Source: CAYGZQ01 sp964354375 [NCBI: uncultured Planctomycetota bacterium] (GTDB lineage Bacteria; JAJVIF01; JAPKYR01). Taken from it: a stretch of 14,574 nucleotides of DNA. The notes under the pieces were generated by a model, which was not told where the DNA came from, made no database searches, and saw only the letters and a list, made by a program, of their open reading frames with translations. Positions 6,162 to 12,411 of the stretch are shown here, piece by piece; position 1 is the first letter of the stretch, and each line of letters opens with the position of its first letter. A program made the translations under genes and the position numbers. The DNA is taken from NCBI GenBank assembly GCA_964354375.1, contig CAYGZQ010000084.1:1-14574 (forward strand). Direction: 5' to 3'.

Positions 6162-7328
6162 TCAAGGCTGATTCGCAATAGCGAGCACGATAAGAACGAA
6201 CACGATTGCGACAGCCACCGCTGCGAGAGTGATGAGCAGCACGTTCCTCCGGGTCATCCCGTATTTCACCAGGAAGTCGCCGATTTTTTTCTCGGCTTCC
6301 AGGGACACATCCTCGGAATTCCGGAACTCCCCATTGTTGCAGAGGACAAGGTCGATTTCCGCGGGAGGCTTGGAGCTGCGAGAGTTGCTGTCCCGGGGAA
6401 TTTCGAACCAGAGCCTCGACGAATAAGGTTTGAATGCGCTGCGGGAGACTGCGCGAAGCTCGGGCATCCTCAGCCCCTTTTTCTTGAAAGCAATCTCGTG
6501 CTTTTTCGCGGCATTGCTGACGGTTTGCCAGAGATGGGCCTCGGTATCCTCGTTCTGCATGTGCACAATGCATTCGTGCAGAATCCGCTTTACCCACGCC
6601 TTGGCGTCATCCAGCGACTTGAACTGCCTGTTCGCAACGACCTGTATTTGATCCAGTGGAAACGGGATCTCGGCAAGAAACCTGTCGGACTGCTTGAGAA
6701 TGGCATCGCGCTGTGCCTCGTCCTGGCCATACGTGACCCAGAAAGCCAGCTCGTACTCGTCCTTGAAACACTCCCGGTACAACCCCTCGGACCACCTCCC
6801 GAGGAACTCGATGAGATCGGGATAGATGCTGTAGAGGTAGTTGTCCTGGTAGGTCTTGTGGGTTTGCAGGAGGGGCGAATCGGGATTGATCGCGAAGAAC
6901 CAGCGCTCTTCCCGCTGACATAGGTAGACCAGAACCGCCAGGTCCCTCTCCGCCATCCAGGTCGCGATCCTCCCCTTGTCGACCGGCGGATCGAAACCTA
7001 TGTCCAGCGGTCGACTCGAAACATAGAGAATCCAGCCTTCATCCCACAACAGCGAGTAGAGATTCTCGCCTGTCAGGTCCGCTGAGACCAGCCACGTGTT
7101 GTCGCCGGCCTGTTTCCAGTTGTCGAGTCCCTCTCTGCAAGCCACAAACGAATACGGGAACTCATCCAGAATCTGCGCAACGAAATTCGATACCCTGTTG
7201 TTAATCCCCTCGCCGTCGGGAGAAGCGGAGGAAACGGTCCAGATGTGGAGATTGGCATCCAGACGAGCGAGGTCGGCTTCGCCGATTGACCTTCGCAACG
7301 CTTCCTCAAAGTTAAACTTCTCGGCCAT
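6162..7328 (-). CDS. Hypothetical tail-anchored protein
   Basis: I do not recognise a family for this 388-residue protein. It has no signal peptide. About 360 residues form a soluble, aromatic- and acid-rich region with several Trp and Tyr clusters (for example LYSLLWDEGWILYVSSRP near residue 100 and YQDNYLYSIYPDLIEFLGRW near 180). A single hydrophobic helix of about 22 residues follows at the extreme C-terminus, preceded by TRRN. That is tail-anchor topology with the bulk of the protein in the cytoplasm. The ATG at 7328 has GAGGTGAT five bases upstream. It is convergent with the DUF4177-like pair (75-bp gap, no clear terminator) and downstream of the tRNA gene, from which it is probably separate. 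Confidence 0.75.
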   Translation of the reverse strand: MAEKFNFEEALRRSIGEADLARLDANLHIWTVSSASPDGEGINNRVSNFVAQILDEFPYSFVACREGLDNWKQAGDNTWLVSADLTGENLYSLLWDEGWILYVSSRPLDIGFDPPVDKGRIATWMAERDLAVLVYLCQREERWFFAINPDSPLLQTHKTYQDNYLYSIYPDLIEFLGRWSEGLYRECFKDEYELAFWVTYGQDEAQRDAILKQSDRFLAEIPFPLDQIQVVANRQFKSLDDAKAWVKRILHECIVHMQNEDTEAHLWQTVSNAAKKHEIAFKKKGLRMPELRAVSRSAFKPYSSRLWFEIPRDSNSRSSKPPAEIDLVLCNNGEFRNSEDVSLEAEKKIGDFLVKYGMTRRNVLLITLAAVAVAIVFVLIVLAIANQP

Positions 7329-7432
7329 TTGGCATCACCTCGACCGACGAAAGACCCCTATATCATTATCACGGCCGGGAACTCGATATATTCCCCCCAG
7401 ACGGGGAACGGGGAGACCTCCCCAAGAACACC

Positions 7433-7456
7433 ATCCCCCCTGCTTGCAGGGGGGAT
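7433..7456. repeat. Perfect 10-bp inverted repeat with G/C tracts
   Basis: ATCCCCCCTG (7433-7442) pairs perfectly with CAGGGGGGAT (7447-7456) around CTTG. Flanking sequence has further G/C tracts: GGGGA/TCCCC arms at 7410-7423 and an 8-G run at 7461-7468. The layout resembles dispersed extragenic palindromes (REP/MITE-like) in other bacteria. It lies just downstream of tRNA-Ser on the minus strand, so it could also act in transcript ending, although no T-run follows. Confidence 0.55.
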
Positions 7457-7474
7457 TACAGGGGGGGGCTTTCC

Positions 7475-7567
7475 TGGCGGAGAGAGTGGGATTCGAACCC
7501 ACGGTACGTCTTGTAGACGTACACACGCTCTCCAGGCGTGCGCCTTAATCCACTCGGCCATCTCTCC
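7475..7567 (-). tRNA. tRNA-Ser (anticodon GGA)
   Basis: The full cloverleaf can be folded by eye. Acceptor arms are GGAGAGA and TCTCTCC, with discriminator G and encoded CCA (7475-7477). The D-arm is GCC...GGC. The anticodon stem is CACGC/GCGTG around CTGGAGA, giving anticodon GGA (7531-7533 on the complementary strand). A long variable arm has GTACGTC/GACGTAC (about 7504-7522), diagnostic of class II tRNAs. The T-arm is GTGGG-TTCGAAT-CCCAC. It reads UCC/UCU serine codons. Confidence 0.98.
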
Positions 7568-7603
7568 GCGTTGGTGGATTCAAAGCCCGGAGGGGGCATG
7601 CAA

Positions 7604-7632
7604 TATATAGTCGATTATCGGCAGCTAATCAA
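7604..7632 (-). promoter_or_regulatory. Promoter of tRNA-Ser
   Basis: The minus strand reads TTGATT (7627-7632), a 17-base spacer, and TATATA (7604-7609), close to the sigma70-type consensus. It lies 36 bases before the mature tRNA 5' end. A GC-rich stretch just after the -10 region resembles the discriminator of stringently controlled stable-RNA promoters; that last point is inference. Confidence 0.7.
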
Positions 7633-7659
7633 GGCGGAAAGCGGTGAGCAGATGGTGAG

Positions 7660-7700
7660 TCAAGAAAGAAAGTGAAAGGGGCAGCGATCTGCTACCCCTT
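7660..7700 (-). terminator. Rho-independent-type terminator after the lipoprotein gene
   Basis: On the minus strand AAGGGGTAGC pairs with GCTGCCCCTT (7691-7700 with 7676-7685) around a five-base loop. The stem is 10 bp with one T.G wobble. It is followed by a T-rich tract (TCACTTTCTTTCTT). It sits 32 bp after the lipoprotein stop codon and before the tRNA promoter, closing the two-gene unit. Confidence 0.65.
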
Positions 7701-7732
7701 ATACTGTGCGGGATCAGGACTGGCAATGTGAA

Positions 7733-8794
7733 TCAGGAAGGCCCCAGGTCTATGCCCCCTTTGAGGAATTCCTGAGGTCCGACTCCTATCGCAAGGTATG
7801 CTGCGACGCTGCCATCGGGTTCTTTGAAATAGAATTTTGCGTACGAACGATTCTCCCCTTCAACCACGGGGGAGGGCGCGATCATGTACGAGTAGTTGCC
7901 GATAACGCCGTCAGGCGGCGCGGGATCTGCAATGTCTATTCCCTTAATCGAATCAGTCAACGGTTCCCATCCGTAGTACAGGGGGACATCATACCAGCCG
8001 ACAGCATGCATGGGTTCTCCGCTGTACGGATTTGTCCAAGCCACGGGGTTTCGCTCACCGAGCATCTCGACATACTCGTCCAGCGTCGAAGGAACCTGAT
8101 CGACGATCTCGCCGAGTCTGTACATCACGTCATTGACCCAGTAATAGACGATAAAAACAGCGACCCTTGAATCGTCTGACGCAGGCATGTTCCAATCCTC
8201 CCGGAACTTAGCGGCAGGGACGCTGCCTGCCATGCCTTCGGGGCCCCAATCCGCAACGGTCTTGATGCTCTCACCGTCGGTGACAGTGTCGCGAGGGCTG
8301 CCTTCCCAGGGAAGGTCCTTTCCGCCGGTGGCATCAGGGTCATAGACTTGGTCTTGGGGGCCCTGATAACGATAAAAATAGTACATACCCGACTCACGAT
8401 CGGCTTTGTAGTAGATGTCGCCCGCAGAGTACTCGGGTGTGCTCTTGATTGGCTCGCCCGTATAGCGGTTATGATAGATCATGGGCAGAAGCCCGCTTGA
8501 CAGGATCTCCTCGTACGTTTCAGGGAATTCGCATCCCTTCAGATCCCGACTCTGGCAAACCGCCATACTAATGTGCCATTCCATCAGACCTGACCTCATC
8601 TCATACCAATACGAACCGTCCGGGTTATCCGGCATTACTACCTCCTGATTCCCCTGGTCCGAAGCAGCCGGTCTTGCGGGTAACAGCTGCGGATCTGAAT
8701 CCTGCGTCGGCAGAAGGGCGCGGTCCCGTTGAGCGCATGACACAATCAGCGATAGGGCAACCACTGATGCGATAATAACTGTTAGGGTTTTCAT
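7733..8794 (-). CDS. Lipoprotein with two pseudopilin-like modules
   Basis: This is a 353-residue exported lipoprotein. The signal peptide ends in the lipobox LIVSC with the lipid-modified Cys at residue 20, followed by a disordered Pro/Gln/Asp linker to about residue 60. Two similar modules follow. Module 1 (about 66-145) has FPETYEEILSSGLLP then HNRYTGEPI and a Tyr-rich strand region. Module 2 (about 212-330) has VPSTLDEYVEMLGERNP then WTNPYSGEPM and again Tyr-rich strands. The order helix, P-x-(T/S)-x-x-E, N-x-Y-(T/S)-G-E-P, strands is that of the globular domain of type II/IV pseudopilins, but no prepilin leader is present. The ATG at 8794 is preceded by AGGAGAGGAG. It is 39 bp downstream of the Cys-rich secreted protein, in the same operon. 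Role unknown; envelope-anchored assembly or adhesion is possible. Confidence 0.75.
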   Translation of the reverse strand: MKTLTVIIASVVALSLIVSCAQRDRALLPTQDSDPQLLPARPAASDQGNQEVVMPDNPDGSYWYEMRSGLMEWHISMAVCQSRDLKGCEFPETYEEILSSGLLPMIYHNRYTGEPIKSTPEYSAGDIYYKADRESGMYYFYRYQGPQDQVYDPDATGGKDLPWEGSPRDTVTDGESIKTVADWGPEGMAGSVPAAKFREDWNMPASDDSRVAVFIVYYWVNDVMYRLGEIVDQVPSTLDEYVEMLGERNPVAWTNPYSGEPMHAVGWYDVPLYYGWEPLTDSIKGIDIADPAPPDGVIGNYSYMIAPSPVVEGENRSYAKFYFKEPDGSVAAYLAIGVGPQEFLKGGIDLGPS

Positions 8795-8833
8795 GTGACT
8801 GGTCTCCTCTCCTTGGTATTGTCTGTCTTACAA

Positions 8834-9481
8834 TCAGGGACATCCGTAAGGCTGCTCATAGTCAGGGCAGATTCTGCCGACCTCGCACGGTCGCATTGCG
8901 TAGACATGTCTTGCGGCCTCGACCGGGTTAAGTCGCGGAGCTGTTGTTGAGGGCCTAAGCATGTTAGCCTGAGTATCTAGATATGTATCCAGAAACAAGG
9001 CAACGAGCCGATCACCGGCTGTCATAGGAGTGACATCTATGCAACCCTCGACAGGGTAGCAATAGAGCATCATCTTAATAGGTCGATTGGCGCATGCGTC
9101 CCAGTTCTGATAGTATGGATCCCCGACATTCGACGCACAAGTCCAGGTGTTGTACAGAGCTGCCGGAGTCGCTGATGTGCTGTCGCAGTCGGGAACGCGT
9201 TCTCCGTTTGCGTAGTATACCCCGTAGATCTTGATAGTAACGTGGTAATTGACGCCGCCAAAGGTCACGAGGGCATTGTAGAGTCGATCCATTGTCCCGT
9301 ATCGCGCAAAGTGTTGGGCCGGGAGATCGTTGTTGCACCAGGTGAACACGTCATCCGGGTCGTAACAGGGGTGTGAGTCTGTGGGGGGGGGCCATGCTCG
9401 CGCTGGCGCCCCGATGCTTAGTGTCAGAGCGAGGAAAAATACAAAAAAGAGCAGGAGCGGGGAACTCGTTAGTGGTTTCAT
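8834..9481 (-). CDS. Secreted cysteine-rich hypothetical protein
   Basis: This 215-residue protein has a clear Sec signal peptide: positively charged start (MKPL), a hydrophobic core at residues 8-24, and a likely cleavage after ARA near residue 29. The mature part holds ten cysteines (39, 49, 99, 115, 130, 141, 147, 199, 205, 214), an even number that suggests five disulfides in an oxidising compartment. It is rich in Tyr, Asn, Asp and Pro. I recognise no domain. The ATG at 9481 follows AAGGAG at good spacing. It is the first gene after a near-consensus promoter, with the lipoprotein 39 bp downstream. A nine-C homopolymer in its coding strand (W-P-P-P just after the signal peptide) is unusual. 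Confidence 0.75.
   Translation of the reverse strand: MKPLTSSPLLLFFVFFLALTLSIGAPARAWPPPTDSHPCYDPDDVFTWCNNDLPAQHFARYGTMDRLYNALVTFGGVNYHVTIKIYGVYYANGERVPDCDSTSATPAALYNTWTCASNVGDPYYQNWDACANRPIKMMLYCYPVEGCIDVTPMTAGDRLVALFLDTYLDTQANMLRPSTTAPRLNPVEAARHVYAMRPCEVGRICPDYEQPYGCP
9383..9391. repeat. Nine-base G/C homopolymer inside a coding region
   Basis: A run of nine G on the plus strand encodes three consecutive prolines (CCC CCC CCC) at residues 31-33 of the secreted Cys-rich protein, directly after the predicted signal-peptidase site. Such tracts are prone to slipped-strand changes that would switch the reading frame. Confidence 0.85.
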
Positions 9482-9518
9482 TGCACTGCTCCTTCATTGG
9501 ATTTGTCCTACTCTCCCT

Positions 9519-9547
9519 ATAATAATACATATTTTCGCGCATGTCAA
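9519..9547 (-). promoter_or_regulatory. Strong sigma70-type promoter for the secreted-protein/lipoprotein operon
   Basis: The minus strand has a perfect -35 TTGACA (9542-9547), a 17-base spacer and -10 TATTAT (9519-9524). Transcription would start near 9512, about 30 bases before the ATG at 9481. This is the best-matching promoter in the window. Confidence 0.8.
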
Positions 9548-9676
9548 GTGTGAAATCTTGATTACTTGCAAGCGCGTACTTACCAGCCAACATGAATAGC
9601 GAAGCATACTATTCCTGAATGCAGCATTGTCTGCGAAGCAGAAGTACAGCCTGGCGCACGACAGTGTCGATTGGCT

Positions 9677-11029
9677 TCACCTTTTCTCCACGTCGGGCAG
9701 TTTCGTCAGGATGAGGAGGCCGATCAGAATGAAGACGGATGCCGCGGGGCCGACGAGACGTACCCCCGTCTCGCCGACCGCCCTTGTCCCGGCTTCGGTG
9801 GCGATGGCCCCGATCGGGAGCAGGAAGTTGAGCACCAGTTGAGATAGCGCTATGCCGGTCTTGTCGAGAAGTGCCTGCGCCGCGAAGAAAAGCGCCTGTC
9901 GCTGCTTGCCGGTATTCTCGCGGTCCCGATCGATTATGTCCGCAAGAAGGCTGTTGGGTATGACGAAAAGGAGCGACAGAGGCAATCCTATAAGACCGAA
10001 AAGCACATATGAGACGGCCCGGCTCTGGAAAATGCCGGTGCCGATGAGTCCGATGAACGGCATCAGTACCGCGAAAAGCCCGGCCATGAGCATCATGGAG
10101 CGCTTCTTCCCGATTTTGCGACCGACCCAGTAAGAACCTGCCCCCGCGACCGCGGCGACCAGGAGCGCAAGGCCCAGTATGATCGTGAACGCATGGCTGT
10201 TCCCAAAGAGGAAGGTCGCGACATACCTGGCGCTTGACTCCACCATCTTGAATCCGAACCAGAAGGAGACCTGGACGAAGAGGTAGATCCGAAACGGCTT
10301 GAACGCGAGAGCCTCTTTCACCTGCGAGAATGTGGACGGCCTGGGCGGGATGGAGTCGAGGTCCGGCTCATTGGGCGGATTCACGAAGGCCGCGATGAGA
10401 AAGAAAGGGACGCACGTCAGGCAGGCGATTATCACGGCCCCCAGCGTGAACGAGAGCACATGCGGGATCAGACCGATGAGCACGACCCCGGTCAGGGTTC
10501 CAGCGATGAGGAAGATCGACTGCAGGGTTGTGACGAGGAGCCGGTCGGAGGGTGTGGGGGTGACCTCCGGGAGTATCGCGAGGTAAGGCGTGACGGTGAC
10601 GGTGAAGAAAATGAAGAAGACCGGGTAGATTACAGCGAGATATACGAAATTAGCTATCGATGGATCCTGTGTGGGCGGCAGGGTGAAAAGCACCAGCATG
10701 AGGCCCATGAGGGGTGCTCCGGCGACAATGAACGGCTTGCGACGTCCGAACCGGCTGCGCAGGTGGTCCGACCTGTTGGCGATCACCGGATCGACAACCG
10801 CGTCGATGACCCTCCCGACCGCATTGATCATGCCGAAGAGATAACCCCCCAGGAGAACCAGCCCCCCGATCGTCATCGCGGCTATCCTTGCGACGCCTTC
10901 CTCGGGGATGTAGAAAATCTGGGGTATCTGGCCCACCGAGAATCCGATGATCTGCACGCCGAAGTATCCCGAGGCGTAGATGATCGCCTGGTAGAGCGGC
11001 AGTCGTCTTCCGGTCGCAGTGTCGGACAT
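9677..11029 (-). CDS. GPH/MelB-family sugar:cation symporter (MFS)
   Basis: This 450-residue transporter has about twelve membrane helices. The N-terminal half carries the family signature: DAVVDP with Asp76 and Asp80 (equivalent to the cation-site Asp-x3-Asp of MelB), then NRSD and the loop RSRFGRRKPF before helix 3. The central cytoplasmic loop (about 216-240, NPPNEPDLDSIPPRP) separates the halves. A second-half loop has ADIIDRDRENTGKQRQALFFA, also typical. The family imports glycosides, pentosides or hexuronides with H+, Na+ or Li+; the substrate here cannot be read. The ATG at 11029 gives the expected N-terminus but lacks a clear ribosome binding site; a possible -10 (TATCAT) lies at 11055-11060. 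It is divergent from the next membrane protein gene. Confidence 0.88.
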   Translation of the reverse strand: MSDTATGRRLPLYQAIIYASGYFGVQIIGFSVGQIPQIFYIPEEGVARIAAMTIGGLVLLGGYLFGMINAVGRVIDAVVDPVIANRSDHLRSRFGRRKPFIVAGAPLMGLMLVLFTLPPTQDPSIANFVYLAVIYPVFFIFFTVTVTPYLAILPEVTPTPSDRLLVTTLQSIFLIAGTLTGVVLIGLIPHVLSFTLGAVIIACLTCVPFFLIAAFVNPPNEPDLDSIPPRPSTFSQVKEALAFKPFRIYLFVQVSFWFGFKMVESSARYVATFLFGNSHAFTIILGLALLVAAVAGAGSYWVGRKIGKKRSMMLMAGLFAVLMPFIGLIGTGIFQSRAVSYVLFGLIGLPLSLLFVIPNSLLADIIDRDRENTGKQRQALFFAAQALLDKTGIALSQLVLNFLLPIGAIATEAGTRAVGETGVRLVGPAASVFILIGLLILTKLPDVEKR

Positions 11030-11096
11030 GCCTGTCTGGTTCGAACGGGCGGAAATGATAACACGAAACCGGCGTTCGAGTCGGAAGGGACGGAAT

Positions 11097-11112
11097 GAAT
11101 ATCTGGATATTC
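11097..11112. promoter_or_regulatory. Inverted repeat in a divergent intergenic region (candidate operator)
   Basis: GAATATC and GATATTC form a perfect 7-bp inverted repeat separated by TG, between the divergent symporter and membrane-protein genes. This is the size of a dimeric repressor site and overlaps the presumed promoter zone of the plus-strand gene. No matching regulator is encoded nearby. Confidence 0.4.
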
Positions 11113-11153
11113 CTGCTTTTCATGGAATGCTCGATGTGTTAGCCTTACCGACC

Positions 11154-12164
11154 ATGACAGTGGGATACGACAGCACAGGCCAGCCGTTGAGCCTCATTGA
11201 CCTGAGGCCGATGGACCTGGGGGATATTCTCGACGGCACGATACGGGTTTACCGGCGGAACCCGTGGGTTTTCATCGGGATAATGGCCCTGGTGGCGGGA
11301 ATACCGCTTGTGATCCAGGAAAGCGCCGCGCAGCAACTCGCCGGGAAGCTACAGGAGTCTATGAGCCTTCTGGGCGCTACCGATTCGGGCCCGGAGATGC
11401 TGAACGCGATCCAGAGCTACGATTTCTACGTTGCGGTGGCTGTGTGGGCCCTCGGGGTAACCCTGATGTTCTTCTTCATGCCGATATCTCAGGCCGCGAC
11501 GGTGCACGCCGTGAGCGAAACCATACTGGGTCGCTCCGCCGACATGGGCACAAGCATCCGGGCGATCCTCCCCAAGGCGGGCCATCTCATCTTAGCCTAT
11601 TTTCTCGTCGGAATGATCTATCTCAGCTTGTTCGCGCCGGTTATCGTGCTCACGATGGTCGCGGTGAGCGACTTCGACCGGCTATGGCTGATCGCTTTCG
11701 TGCTCCCTCTCCTTTTTTTCGTCTACATTCTGCTTATTTACCTGTCCGTGAAGTTCCTCTTCATCCCGCACGCGATGGTGCTCGACGACACCGGGGCTAT
11801 CGACGGATTCGGGCGCTCGTACAGGCTGTCGAGCGGGTACTGGTGGAGAACATTCGGCATAAGCCTGCTGGTGAGCTTGATTGTGTCGATGATCGTCTGG
11901 ATGCTCGGCGGCGGGGTCGGGATGGTTACCATGTTGCTGAGACTGGTCCCCAATATCTCCGTGATAGCGCTTTCCGCGATCAGCGGGCTTCTGCAGACCG
12001 TGATCATGCTCTTTATCCAGCCGCTGACCATAATCGCCGCGACCCTTCTCTATTACGACCTGCGTATCCGCAAGGAAGGATTCGATCTTCTGCTTCTCGC
12101 AGGTGCGTTGGCGAAAGATGACTCCGGAACAGCCGATTACTCGCGCCATGTCCCTCTGGGATGA
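11154..12164 (+). CDS. Multi-pass membrane protein resembling the GDPD membrane domain
   Basis: This 336-residue integral membrane protein starts with a cytoplasmic segment whose motif LRPMDLGDILDGTIRVYRRNPW, split by the first helix, resembles the start of the membrane domain attached to some glycerophosphodiester phosphodiesterases and many stand-alone bacterial proteins of unknown function. About six hydrophobic segments follow. A conserved-looking cytoplasmic stretch (FIPHAMVLDDTGAIDGFGRS followed by YRLSSGYWW) precedes the last helices and is characteristic of this group. No phosphodiesterase domain is present. The start is uncertain: ATG at 11154 fits the family N-terminus but lacks a ribosome binding site; ATG at 11127 or further upstream is possible. 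Exact role unknown. Confidence 0.75.
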   Translation: MTVGYDSTGQPLSLIDLRPMDLGDILDGTIRVYRRNPWVFIGIMALVAGIPLVIQESAAQQLAGKLQESMSLLGATDSGPEMLNAIQSYDFYVAVAVWALGVTLMFFFMPISQAATVHAVSETILGRSADMGTSIRAILPKAGHLILAYFLVGMIYLSLFAPVIVLTMVAVSDFDRLWLIAFVLPLLFFVYILLIYLSVKFLFIPHAMVLDDTGAIDGFGRSYRLSSGYWWRTFGISLLVSLIVSMIVWMLGGGVGMVTMLLRLVPNISVIALSAISGLLQTVIMLFIQPLTIIAATLLYYDLRIRKEGFDLLLLAGALAKDDSGTADYSRHVPLG

Positions 12165-12177
12165 GCTGCGTGCCGAC

Positions 12178-12286
12178 CACGTCCCGTGTTTCGGACCCTG
12201 GAGCCGACTCGTCTCGAGTCGTGACCGGCGGCTTGACCGTCAACGCGGGACGCGTTGTCTCCTGTTCCCGAAATGCGAGACGCATT
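12178..12286. repeat. Array of four triloop palindromes upstream of clpC
   Basis: Four short inverted repeats each have a 3-base centre: CACG-TCC-CGTG (12178-12188), CGACTCG-TCT-CGAGTCG (12205-12221), CAACGCG-GGA-CGCGTTG (12241-12257) and AATGCG-AGA-CGCATT (12272-12286). All share the core CG-TCY-CG (or its complement CG-RGA-CG). Their centres at 12183, 12213, 12249 and 12279 are spaced 30, 36 and 30 bp. An extra small palindrome, TTGAC-C-GTCAA, lies at 12233-12243. They could be protein-binding sites or RNA hairpins. Confidence 0.6.
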
Positions 12287-12316
12287 CGGCACTGCAGCGA
12301 GCGATAATAACTTGGA

Positions 12317-12342
12317 CAGCCCCGAGAAGCCTTCCGGGGCTG
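12317..12342. repeat. Inverted repeat just upstream of the clpC promoter
   Basis: CAGCCCCG (12317-12324) pairs with CGGGGCTG (12335-12342) around a ten-base loop. It could end transcription of the upstream membrane gene, although no T-run follows on the plus strand (the next bases are A/G-rich). Its right arm overlaps where the -35 of clpC should be, so it may instead affect clpC initiation. Confidence 0.5.
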
Positions 12343-12361
12343 AGTAAGGGGAAAAAGAGTG

Positions 12362-12367
12362 TATAAT
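12362..12367 (+). promoter_or_regulatory. -10 element of the clpC promoter
   Basis: A perfect TATAAT lies 44 bp upstream of the clpC ATG. The hexamer 17 bp further up is GCTGAG, a poor -35, and the extended -10 TGn is not in register. A promoter with good -10 and weak -35 often depends on an activator, in line with the palindromes upstream; that is inference. Confidence 0.5.
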
Positions 12368-12411
12368 AATATTGATCCGATGTCGGCTGGGATCCGGCAA
12401 GGAGCGTTATC

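Noticed and set aside
7385-7470. G/C-tract repeats as a CRISPR array
   Set aside because: Arms are palindromic, unequal in length, and not separated by spacers of uniform size; no cas genes are present.
9600-9676. Small hairpins (such as TCTGC-TTC-GCAGA) after the symporter gene as a terminator
   Set aside because: Stems are only about 5 bp and no T-run follows on the minus strand.
12103-12366. A possible 87-codon gene between the membrane protein and clpC
   Set aside because: It overlaps the end of the membrane-protein gene, lacks a ribosome binding site, and its reading runs through the palindrome array and the clpC promoter zone.
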